42,467 nt of DNA from assembly GCA_028818385.1 (NCBI GenBank), contig JAPPNY010000247.1:1-42467 (forward strand), given 5' to 3'. The notes under the pieces are model-generated. The model did not search any database. It had not been told where the DNA came from and saw nothing but the letters and a program-made list of their open reading frames with translations. How positions within the stretch are numbered: the stretch's first letter is position 1; each line of letters begins with the position of its first letter. This stretch comes from Spirochaetaceae bacterium. Lineage in GTDB: Bacteria; Spirochaetota; Spirochaetia; SZUA-6; Bin103. Of the stretch, positions 1 to 7,030 are shown piece after piece. The translations under genes and the position numbers were made by a program.

Positions 1-8
1 TCGAATCC

Positions 9-325
9 TCAATTCAGCCAACTTTCGGGCTGGAGCGCGAATAACCCGGGGTGAACCGCCAAGGTAAGCCGCTCGCCCGGGAGCCAGCGGCCCCGTCGGT
101 GGTCCACCACCTTTCGAACGCGCCATCCCGCAAGGTGCTCCTACAGGACCGACTAGTCGTGACGGAACACCGCGATCTCGATGTCCTTCGGTGGGTGCGT
201 GAGCCCGCCGATGACCAAGTCCACGGTCCAGCCGCCGGCCACCCACCGAACCCGTCGACCAGGGTAAGCACCTGCCGAGGTACGGCGAAGCCTTCCGCAT
301 CGTCGGTAGCCGCGTTTTCGCTCAC
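9..325 (-). pseudogene. Decayed aminoglycoside-2''-adenylyltransferase-like nucleotidyltransferase (N-terminal part)
   Basis: A GTG at 323-325 opens a frame whose start (DAEGFAVPRQVLTLVDGFGG) looks like the N-terminus of ANT(2'')-type nucleotidyltransferases. Near position 240 the frame is lost. The next frame reads AGGWTVDLVIGG followed by THPPKDIEIAVFRHD, matching the family's W-x-AGGWA-x-D-L and HxDxE/DIEIAVFR core. That frame then has two in-frame TAG codons at positions where the family commonly has Gln (after FRHD and after SVL), and continues as EHLAGWRVRKVVDHRRGRW to a TGA at 9-11. One frameshift plus two CAG-to-TAG changes mean no functional protein. The family transfers a nucleotide to aminoglycosides or related substrates, but substrate cannot be inferred here. 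The C-terminal half is absent. Family assignment comes from recognised motifs only. Confidence 0.6.
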
Positions 326-339
326 GACGGTATCTGCTT

Positions 340-403
340 CAGGAACGCCCCAGCATGCGCGCCATCTGCGGCATGTAAAAGGGGCGTAGGCGCTGAGCTC
401 GCA
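340..403 (-). pseudogene. Relic of the 3' end of a glutamine-amidotransferase-like gene (copy 1 of a direct repeat)
   Basis: Read on the minus strand this stretch encodes the equivalent of the last about 22 codons of the intact gene at 5810-6583. It gives ELSAYAP, then after a one-base deletion FYMPQMARMLG, against EFTAYAPLYEPQMARMLR in the intact gene. Twenty bases (352-371 versus 5841-5860) are identical and the similarity extends on both sides. The two copies are in the same orientation, so they form an imperfect direct repeat about 5.5 kb apart. It is either a displaced gene end left by insertion of the island between the copies, or the tail of a decayed paralogue. Confidence 0.7.
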
Positions 404-441
404 TCACAACGCTACACGACCCCGGCCTACCCACAGTCCTC

Positions 442-1701
442 CTAATCTCTACGCGCACGTAACCGACCCTCCCATCGAGCCGAAACATCAAACTCAAACA
501 ACTCCTTCTTCGAGTTTCTTTTTCGAATAGGCCGGCACTGAATCTCTTCAAATCCTAGGCGCTCTAGCATCAACACGTAAAGTTGTTCCACCGGCACCAG
601 GATCCCATAGAATGTTGAATTGCCCACGATGTAATGGATTTTGCTACCACGACCAAGCACCGACGTCAACGAGTCGAAGTGGGCCCACATATCATCAAGG
701 TATTTGGCGATATACTTTGCTAGCACCTCTCCGCTTTTGTTACTGTGATGTCCTATCCGATCCAGCACGCCATGGATTTGATCGCTATCGAACTTCACAG
801 ATGGCCGCCGCCAATCGGCAAGTCTGCTGGTGGCGACACCCCATGTTCCACCGATCGAAGCCCAGTCGAGCTCCCCTGCATCTCGTCCATTCGCCAGAAA
901 GCCGAGCCAATACATATACGGCCGAAGTTCTCGGATATAGGACATCCGGTTGGCATATGGCGGGGACGTTACCACCAAATCGAATGTTCCGTCTACGGCA
1001 TCTTCAAGGCGTCGTGCATCGCCATACACCACCTCCCCTGCTCCCTTCGGATTCTCCTGCGCACCGACGGCCACAAAATTGACCTCTTCCTCAAACACGT
1101 GCTTAAGATTTACGCTAAGGCGCAGCTCCAATTGCTCCTCACCTTTGAACGACATAGACTGGTGATTGAACGCTGCATTCGACAACTTAATCAACGTCCG
1201 GCAAAATGCTACAAGGAGAAGTCTCCTTTGTGGCGACTCCGCCTTGGTCGCTACGCCAATCGATGCCTTTAGGGCACATAAGAACGCGAGCGCCTCCCGT
1301 GACCACCATCTATCTATGTTGTGGATACTTGGTGGAGGCGCCGGGTCAACGGAGTTACGTTCCACAATGTCCACGACTTGTTCACACGCGGCGAGAGCCG
1401 CGGCGATTGATGAATCTGAGTACCGAGCAATCTTTGTCTCTCCAAGCCATACGAGAAACGGGTTTATGTCGGTCGTCACCCCTGTGTGCCCGTGGTACGC
1501 CGCACTCAGCACTGTTGTTCCTGTTCCCGAGAACGGATCTAACACGCGCAGCCTACCTTTGTACTGACTCAACAGCTCCTCAACGATCTTTACCGAGTAA
1601 GCCGGCGTGAGCCGGAGCCAGCCGTGTCGGCCCGTGCTTGCATTGAACTTGTGGGTATAATCTGCTCTTTGGCGCAGTCCTTCTCCTGTGGGAGTGATCA
1701 T
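442..1701 (-). CDS. DNA methyltransferase of a restriction-modification pair (SPPY type)
   Basis: The 419-residue protein carries a SAM-binding motif I (DPFSGTGTT, residues 55-63) and a catalytic TSPPY motif IV (245-249). SPPY is typical of exocyclic-amino methyltransferases (N4-cytosine or some N6-adenine enzymes). Motif I precedes motif IV, with a spacer of about 180 residues that may hold target-recognition sequence. The start ATG overlaps the stop of the preceding gene as ATGA (1698-1701), so translation is coupled to the putative endonuclease. The coding DNA is visibly AT-richer than the rest of the window, consistent with horizontal acquisition. It most likely protects host DNA against the product of 1698-2537; target sequence and methylated base cannot be read from the sequence. 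Confidence 0.88.
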   Translation of the reverse strand: MITPTGEGLRQRADYTHKFNASTGRHGWLRLTPAYSVKIVEELLSQYKGRLRVLDPFSGTGTTVLSAAYHGHTGVTTDINPFLVWLGETKIARYSDSSIAAALAACEQVVDIVERNSVDPAPPPSIHNIDRWWSREALAFLCALKASIGVATKAESPQRRLLLVAFCRTLIKLSNAAFNHQSMSFKGEEQLELRLSVNLKHVFEEEVNFVAVGAQENPKGAGEVVYGDARRLEDAVDGTFDLVVTSPPYANRMSYIRELRPYMYWLGFLANGRDAGELDWASIGGTWGVATSRLADWRRPSVKFDSDQIHGVLDRIGHHSNKSGEVLAKYIAKYLDDMWAHFDSLTSVLGRGSKIHYIVGNSTFYGILVPVEQLYVLMLERLGFEEIQCRPIRKRNSKKELFEFDVSARWEGRLRARRD

Positions 1702-2537
1702 CTCTTATCGGGACTCAGCAAATGGGTCAGGATCGAATGAATCTCTCGTCTGAGGGCAGCACTATTGCGCTCGAAGAACGCCTCCAAGTCGTATCCGACG
1801 ATGTCCCGCATGAAATCGTAGGTCGATATCAGCGGGTTCGTGACGCCGACAACTCCGGTTACCACTGCCCACTTCGCAGCGCGGTACCGCAGCAGCACAT
1901 CGTTATCGATCTGTCCCGAGAGAATCGCTGCGCACGGCAGGTATCCCTTCGTATATGCCGTGGCTGCATTGGCAAGATCGGCGTTCTGGCGCTTTGAGTC
2001 CTTACTCTTGTAACCTTGACGGATTTCGAAAACTGCTCCCGTGAGGGTTCTGAGCACGTGACTCTCGACATCGAGCATCTTTGCGGAATCGTCCATCCAC
2101 CAGCGAAAGCGGTCACGCTTTTCGTTGTCGGAGATTTTCTCGATGGGAACTCGTCCGTCCAGGTACAAGGTCCGGTGGCGCCCATTTGGCAGCGGCACCC
2201 GATAGGACCACACCACATCCTCCTCAGACAATTCAAGCGCATCCTTGACAACCCGCCGAAATAGCTTCTCGCAGCCAATTCCGATCTGCCGGTACACACT
2301 CGTCATCCCGCCAGCGGCTTTGTGTGCCGCATACATCATGGGGTTGTCCAACCCGAACCAGCTGTAGAACACGTCTGCCTGATATAGCTCTCGGAACTGT
2401 TGTAGCGTGAAACCGCCGCCCTTAGCCCCCTGCCCAAACTTTGGCTTGTAGTGAGCGCAGACTCGGATAGCATCAAGGAGTATCTGCAAATACTCGCTAT
2501 CGGGGTCTTTCACGCTAGGTGTAGTCGGCATGCCCAT
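1698..2537 (-). CDS. Putative type II restriction endonuclease
   Basis: This 279-residue protein sits directly upstream of, and overlaps, the methyltransferase gene. It has no strong family signature I can name. The segment around residues 169-187 (VFEIRQGYKSKDSKRQNAD) has the acidic/basic pattern expected near a PD-(D/E)xK-type or related nuclease centre. It follows a predicted beta-strand region containing TLYLDGRVPIE (124-133) and an acidic WMDD (147-150). The role as cognate endonuclease rests mainly on gene order, size and coupling. Its start lies inside the 3' end of the disrupted gene at 2510-3108, so all three were probably one transcript. A second in-frame ATG lies two codons downstream (start at 2531). 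AT-rich composition matches the methyltransferase. Alternatives are a specificity or accessory protein. Confidence 0.6.
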   Translation of the reverse strand: MGMPTTPSVKDPDSEYLQILLDAIRVCAHYKPKFGQGAKGGGFTLQQFRELYQADVFYSWFGLDNPMMYAAHKAAGGMTSVYRQIGIGCEKLFRRVVKDALELSEEDVVWSYRVPLPNGRHRTLYLDGRVPIEKISDNEKRDRFRWWMDDSAKMLDVESHVLRTLTGAVFEIRQGYKSKDSKRQNADLANAATAYTKGYLPCAAILSGQIDNDVLLRYRAAKWAVVTGVVGVTNPLISTYDFMRDIVGYDLEAFFERNSAALRREIHSILTHLLSPDKR

Positions 2538-3108
2538 GATGCACGGCTACCAGTAATGTACATGAAGTCCGGGAATGTCCGCAAACCGAACCTGCACGGA
2601 ATGGACACCTGAGTCGCGGCAGGCACCTCACTCGCGACACACTGGCGAGTCGTCACAAGCTTATCCAAGTCACGGATGTCCGCGACGGTTGGGGCTGCAA
2701 TGCTGTGCGCAGCCATGCACGATCGAGGACCAGCACCGCCTGTCGGAAGTCGGCGTGGTCGTTCGGCGCGCGTCTCTCCTTTTGGTACAGGACGACGACC
2801 TCGGTCCGCGGGAACGGCACCGCGTCTGCGGAGAGGCCGCTGATGAGCTTCGCGAGCCGCGTCGCGCATCGTGAGTTGGTCCCGGCGTTCGCTTTCCAGG
2901 CCAGACCCGTATATTGTATTGCGATAGTCGCTATCATGGAGAGCCGTGGATCGGAGAATTGGAGTCGGAATCCATCAATATTGTCCTCACCTTCCTCATC
3001 GTAGTGGGCGTCGGTGCGCAAGCTCTGCTTGTGTAGTCCCAAGCGCAGCCCTTGAAGCGAGTCGAGATTTTGACGAAAACAACCACGCGCGTTTTGGCGA
3101 TAGCTCAC
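2510..3108 (-). pseudogene. Unrecognised protein, probably frameshifted, upstream of the R-M genes
   Basis: Two overlapping minus-strand frames appear to be halves of one protein. The first, from 3108, gives plausible protein sequence (for example RLQFSDPRLSMIATIAIQY and PFPRTEVVVLYQKERR) through VLDRAWL. The second frame continues from about 2720 with IAAPTVADIRDLDKLVTTRQ to a stop at 2510. The total length of 599 nt is one base short of a whole number of codons, consistent with a single-base deletion near 2700-2725. I do not recognise the family. The 3' end overlaps the endonuclease start by 28 nt, so it was probably part of the same operon. It could instead be a shorter intact gene (2653-3108) with a different C-terminus. 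Confidence 0.35.
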
Positions 3109-3114
3109 GCGCTC

Positions 3115-4125
3115 CTATGCTATACGTCGTCTGATAATGATTGGAGAATAGACGGCCATAAGTAGCATAAGGACCCCCAAATAGGTAAAGTATGTAGCGC
3201 CGGTGCCGAAAATGTAGACGAGTATTTCGGACCTTTTTTCGACAGAAAATATGGTAAGGGAGACGCTTACAAATGGGAACATAAGGTGCAGACACCTTTC
3301 AGCTATTGACGATGACGTACCGATCATAACGACAAGCTGTATGTAGAGGGCAGCCAACAACAAAAATAGAATATAGTCTAACGCTATCCACAATCCATCT
3401 TCGGGATAGATGGACGACTTCTCAATGTTGAAGGTGACTCTCATGATCACCCAAAACATAACAAAAAGAAGCGCTGTCACCACTTTCTCTACTTCGAGCT
3501 TGCCCGGTTTTAGCGCTATCACCAAAATGGTTGTCGTCAACAGAACACAAACCAGCGTCGTCATAGCCACCAAGCCGAAACGATAGATGTACTCTGTAGT
3601 TGACGGTTGATGTAGCAGACTAATATTGCTCTGAAATCTCTCCTTATTCACGGGCTCACCTTGACATCTCCTTGTCAGTTCGCCTCTCAGGTACAATAGC
3701 GTATCGCTATGATCCGTAACGGTAGTAGAAAACGACCATATCGGCTGCGTTGCTGCCATAAATTGCGCAAGAGATACGAATACGGTCGGCGCCACCACGA
3801 GCGTTAGCGAGAGGTAAATAACTATTGTTCTCGTCCTAACATCCAAGGAAAGGACGCGTTCTATGATGTGAATCAGTGGGCGATATAGGAAGATCGGAGC
3901 GGACCACCCGAAGACGACAGGATACAGAAAGAAATGCGAGTAGAGTCTCGCGTAGTACCATGCCTCATTACCACATGATTCAATATAGCGACGGCCAAAT
4001 TCGCAGAAGAGGGAGACTGTATGCAGCGTGCTAAGAGCATAGAGTGTCCATAGGACAAAGCGAACGGTTTGGTTGATCGTGACGTGGCAACCATACGCAG
4101 ATTCACGATAGCTACCTTCATCCAT
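3115..4125 (-). CDS. Eight-helix integral membrane protein of unknown function
   Basis: The 336-residue protein has about eight hydrophobic segments (roughly residues 22-42, 62-85, 105-130, 190-212, 218-238, 252-276, 283-300 and 308-332). Between the third and fourth lies a hydrophilic loop of about 60 residues, probably exposed, and the C-terminus is short and Arg-rich (RRRIA). A GGAGG Shine-Dalgarno sequence lies about 10 nt before the ATG at 4123-4125. The gene is among the most AT-rich in the window, like the neighbouring R-M genes, and lies on the same strand only six bases upstream of the disrupted gene. I see no transporter, kinase or enzyme motif. Membrane proteins next to restriction genes are often defence effectors or passengers of mobile DNA, but nothing in the sequence proves this. 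Confidence 0.7.
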   Translation of the reverse strand: MDEGSYRESAYGCHVTINQTVRFVLWTLYALSTLHTVSLFCEFGRRYIESCGNEAWYYARLYSHFFLYPVVFGWSAPIFLYRPLIHIIERVLSLDVRTRTIVIYLSLTLVVAPTVFVSLAQFMAATQPIWSFSTTVTDHSDTLLYLRGELTRRCQGEPVNKERFQSNISLLHQPSTTEYIYRFGLVAMTTLVCVLLTTTILVIALKPGKLEVEKVVTALLFVMFWVIMRVTFNIEKSSIYPEDGLWIALDYILFLLLAALYIQLVVMIGTSSSIAERCLHLMFPFVSVSLTIFSVEKRSEILVYIFGTGATYFTYLGVLMLLMAVYSPIIIRRRIA

Positions 4126-4640
4126 TCCAAAGCCTCCGATCTGGACCTACTTCGCGGATCGCGTCCTACTCTGTAGCCCCAGTGCCGTCTGACGGTGCCC
4201 CGACTCTCGTGAACGCCGAGCTGGGTTTCCGAACAGCGCCTTCATCATCACGACTAGGTCCTCTCGTCCAACAACGGCGACGGCCCCGCGTGAACCCAGC
4301 GTCGCGGCATGCGGTCGCGTCTGCAAGCCCATAGCTTTGTGTTTGACCGACATCCGGATCGGCAGTTGCTCGCCGAGCATCGCCGCCAGCAGGATCATTG
4401 CCTACTCCGAATGTCGCTATCAACTCCGCCGTCATCCGCGACAATCGCTACACGGCGCTGAAGCGCTTCATGCGTCGCTCAGAAGAAGCACCCGCCAAAG
4501 GCTGGAGCACGGCTGCCGGGCCGCTTCTCCGCAGGGGACGCTCCCAGTGTCTACGTCTCACATCTACATCATAGCAGGATCGGCGTCCGCTCAGGCGCGG
4601 AGCGGTCAAGCGCGCACTCTGAGAAGCGCCCGCTCTGGGT
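4126..4640. other. Gene-poor stretch, no supportable gene
   Basis: Short open frames exist on both strands but none has a family motif or a convincing start. Composition shifts back from the AT-rich island to high GC across this stretch. It probably consists of decayed coding sequence. Confidence 0.5.
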
Positions 4641-4859
4641 TGGGTGGCGCGCCTCGCTACCCTGACCCGCTGGCCTCGGTGCCCGTCGGCGTTGACTTCC
4701 GGGAAGCGGTGTTCTGTGGCCTTCGCCCAGCGCGGAGTCATCCCCGTCCCGGCCAGCAGCACCCGGAACAGTACCGCGCCGACGGGGATTATCGATGGCA
4801 GTGAGTACTCATGGGCGGCACGCGCTGGCCTGAGCGACAACACCGCAGTTACCTTGGAT

Positions 4860-5480
4860 CACCCCAGAACCGTCTCCGATCCACCGACGGATCTTGGGCC
4901 GACTGCGTGGAGGCGGTCGCAGATCGAGCTGCGCTGGCTCGCATCCAGACACGACGGCTCCCCCATCACCCGCTATTGGATCCAGGAGTCCGCAGATGGC
5001 GGGGAGAACTTCAGGACCATCGCTTGGCTCCCCGACCATCGCCCACTTACTCAACGGCCTGGAACCGGGAACCACTTGCCATTACCACCTCACCGCCAGC
5101 AACGGCATCGGGACGGCTTCGTACTCCGACGCCGCCAGCGCCACGACCGCGTCGGCTAGCGGTCCGAGCGAGACCAGACGCAGGCACGCTACACGCTGAA
5201 CGCGCGGCTGAGCGACGGCGAGGACGCGGACAGCAACGCCGACCCGACGGTGGACGCCACCCTGTAGTTCAGCGGCAACCTAGACGCCGCCACGCCGCTG
5301 GCCAACCCGCGTTCAACGTGAACGTGGACGCGAGCAGCCAGCCGCCGGGGTCTCGATCTTGGGGGGACGGTGACGCTCACGCTGGATACGGCGGTCAGGC
5401 ACGGAAAGGGCAGCACGCTGGGGCGACAAAGCTGGCGTTCCGCCGCCTCCAGCGTCGGAGCGGCCCGGATGTTCAGCCTG
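4860..5480 (+). pseudogene. Decayed secreted protein with fibronectin type III and SwmB-like repeats
   Basis: One frame gives DPPTDLGPTAWRRSQIELRW and then DGSPITRYWIQESADGGENF, the first half of a fibronectin type III domain. After a frameshift near 5030, a second frame gives LLNGLEPGTTCHYHLTASN and GTASYSDAASATT, the second half with its usual GLEPGTxYHYxVxAxN signature. A third frame, from about 5187, gives YTLNARLSDGEDADSNADPT and ends at TAG. Further on VTLTLDTAVRHGKGS resembles SwmB-type extracellular repeats. At least two frameshifts and several stops make it non-functional. Such repeats occur in large secreted or surface proteins; no upstream signal peptide or intact start was found. 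Confidence 0.6.
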
Positions 5481-5526
5481 TTACGGAGAACGGTGTAGTC
5501 AGGCGGATAGCAGTAGTCGCGGTCGC

Positions 5527-5748
5527 TCATTCAGCCGCGGCGACACGGCCGCGGTCCCGGATACGGCGGGCGATATGGGCGCGGCGCCGCTCGGGCGACC
5601 ATCCCTCGCGCTCGAACATCTCGAACATGGCGATCTCTTCCGCCGTCAGGGGATTGCCCTCGATCGCCTGCAAGTGCGCGGCCTCCGTCAGCCGGCCGTT
5701 CGCGGCGACCGTCGCCGCTGAACTGGAACCGTGCTGCATCCTGGACAT
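5527..5748 (-). CDS. Small VbhA-like antitoxin candidate (orphan)
   Basis: The 73-residue protein is helical and charged. Its centre (GNPLTAEEIAMFEMFEREGW followed by SPERRRAHI) resembles small proteins annotated as VbhA-family antitoxins, which cap Fic-domain toxins. The inhibitory (S/T)xxxE(G/N) motif of VbhA antitoxins is not clearly present, so the assignment is tentative. No toxin gene lies beside it: the neighbours are a decayed fibronectin-repeat gene and the amidotransferase-like gene. A TANNNT box (TAGGGT, 5755-5760) lies six bases before the ATG with no Shine-Dalgarno sequence, supporting this start and a leaderless transcript. Confidence 0.55.
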   Translation of the reverse strand: MSRMQHGSSSAATVAANGRLTEAAHLQAIEGNPLTAEEIAMFEMFEREGWSPERRRAHIARRIRDRGRVAAAE

Positions 5749-5809
5749 GGTGGGACCCTATCACATACAGCAGGACCAGCTACGGCGAAGCCGTCGCGGG
5801 CGGCGGCGC

Positions 5810-6583
5810 TCACGCCGGTAACTGCTGCAGGAAGGCCCGCAGCATGCGCGCCATCTGCGGCTCGTAAAGAGGGGCGTAGGCGGTGAACTCGCGCAGGTTG
5901 CGTGCCGCCTCCTCGGCCGGGTCGAAGCGGTCGCCCATCAGCTCGTAGTCGCCGGCCAGCTCCCGGTTCCAGACGCGCAGCTCGTCCAGGGTGAGCTGCG
6001 GCTCGAACTGGAAGCCGTAGGACAGCCCGTAGCGGAACGCCATCGGGAAGCGCAGCCAGGCACCGTCGCGGCGCAGCATCGTTCCATCCGCCAGCAACTC
6101 CCCGCCTGCCGGGACCGTGAACCGCTCGCCGTGCAGGGTGGGCACCAGCGGCACGACGATCTCCCGGAACACGGGATCGGCGGCGCCGGCCGCCGTCACG
6201 TCGATCTTGCGCAGGCCGAACTGGTAGCCGCCGGTCGGGGCGACCTCGCCGCCCAGCGCACGTGAGAGCAACTGCGCTCCCAGGCAGATGCCGAGCACCG
6301 GGGTCGGCGGGCTGCCGGTGGCGGCCGCGCGCAGGTAGTCCATCTCCTGCCGCAGAGCCGGCAGGTCGTCGTTGGCCGACATCGGACCGCCCAGCGCGAC
6401 GATCAGGTCGATCTCCGCCAGATCCGGAGCGTCCAGTTGCTCGAACCCCGGCGCTTCTCGATACAGCGGCACCGGGATCAGCCGGAAGCCGGCCTCCTCC
6501 AGCACCGCGATGAAGTTGACGCCCAGCGTCTCAACGGCCTCGTGCTGGATGACCGCGGCGCGCTTCCCCCTCGCCTGTTCCAT
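5810..6583 (-). CDS. Class I glutamine-amidotransferase-like protein with an altered catalytic centre
   Basis: The 257-residue protein has the class I amidotransferase fold markers: an oxyanion strand (ALGGPMSAND, residues 63-72) and the nucleophile elbow GICLGAQ (Cys100). Class I enzymes finish the Cys-His-Glu triad with a QFHPE-like motif. Here the same place reads QFEPQLT (192-198), so the catalytic His is replaced by Glu194 and the Glu by Gln196. Stand-alone members of this group include GMP-synthase-like and gamma-glutamyl hydrolase-like proteins, but normal glutaminase chemistry is doubtful unless another residue substitutes. A strong Shine-Dalgarno sequence (GAGGAGG) precedes the ATG at 6581-6583. 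It is divergent from the rhamnose mutarotase gene. Its last 22 codons are duplicated at 340-403. Confidence 0.8.
   Translation of the reverse strand: MEQARGKRAAVIQHEAVETLGVNFIAVLEEAGFRLIPVPLYREAPGFEQLDAPDLAEIDLIVALGGPMSANDDLPALRQEMDYLRAAATGSPPTPVLGICLGAQLLSRALGGEVAPTGGYQFGLRKIDVTAAGAADPVFREIVVPLVPTLHGERFTVPAGGELLADGTMLRRDGAWLRFPMAFRYGLSYGFQFEPQLTLDELRVWNRELAGDYELMGDRFDPAEEAARNLREFTAYAPLYEPQMARMLRAFLQQLPA
5828..5893 (-). repeat. Direct repeat copy 2, inside the 3' end of the amidotransferase-like gene
   Basis: This is the intact counterpart of the relic at 340-403, in the same orientation and identical over 5841-5860. The two copies bracket the accessory island. Confidence 0.65.
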
Positions 6584-6681
6584 CGCCTCCTCGTCACTGC
6601 CGTCGACCCCTCACTCCAGGAGCCGCCGCAGGCCGTCATGCTACCCTGAGACCAGCACGCCGACGCAGAAGGAGACGCAGG

Positions 6682-6996
6682 ATGTACTCGATCGGGATGG
6701 CGCTCAAGCTCAAGCCGGGGCAGTACGCGGAGTACAAGCGGCGCCACGACGAGCTGTGGCCGGAGATGGAACGCATGATGCACGCGCAGGACGTCAGCAT
6801 GGTGATCTACCGGCACGAGGAGTGGCTGTTCATACACGGCACGGCGCCCACCGAGGAGCACTTCGGGCGGACCGGCACGGACCCGATCACGCCGAAGTGG
6901 AACGAGTACATGAAGGACGTGCTGCAGGTCGACGAGACCGGCGACCTGATCGTCCACGAGCTGCCGCTCGCCTTCAGCTTCGGCGACTTCGCGTGA
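6682..6996 (+). CDS. rhaM: L-rhamnose mutarotase family protein
   Basis: At 104 residues it is the family's normal length. The N-terminus (MYSIGMALKLKPGQYAEY) and KRRHDELWPEM (20-30) match the RhaM core, with the His of YxxRHxxxWPE that serves as the catalytic acid/base. WNEYMKDVLQVDE matches the C-terminal W-x-x-Y-M region. RhaM interconverts alpha and beta anomers of L-rhamnose or a related sugar in the cytoplasm. It starts a same-strand run of four genes that look catabolic, and an AAGGAG ribosome site lies about 9 nt upstream. No rhamnose kinase, isomerase or aldolase is nearby, so the sugar may differ from rhamnose. Confidence 0.88.
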   Translation: MYSIGMALKLKPGQYAEYKRRHDELWPEMERMMHAQDVSMVIYRHEEWLFIHGTAPTEEHFGRTGTDPITPKWNEYMKDVLQVDETGDLIVHELPLAFSFGDFA

Positions 6997-7030
6997 AGTC
7001 GCCGCACGCCGCACAAGGAGACCCACTCCC

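Noticed and set aside
9..325. TAG recoding (suppressed amber codons) in the nucleotidyltransferase relic
   Set aside because: A frameshift also breaks the gene, and other genes here end normally at TAG.
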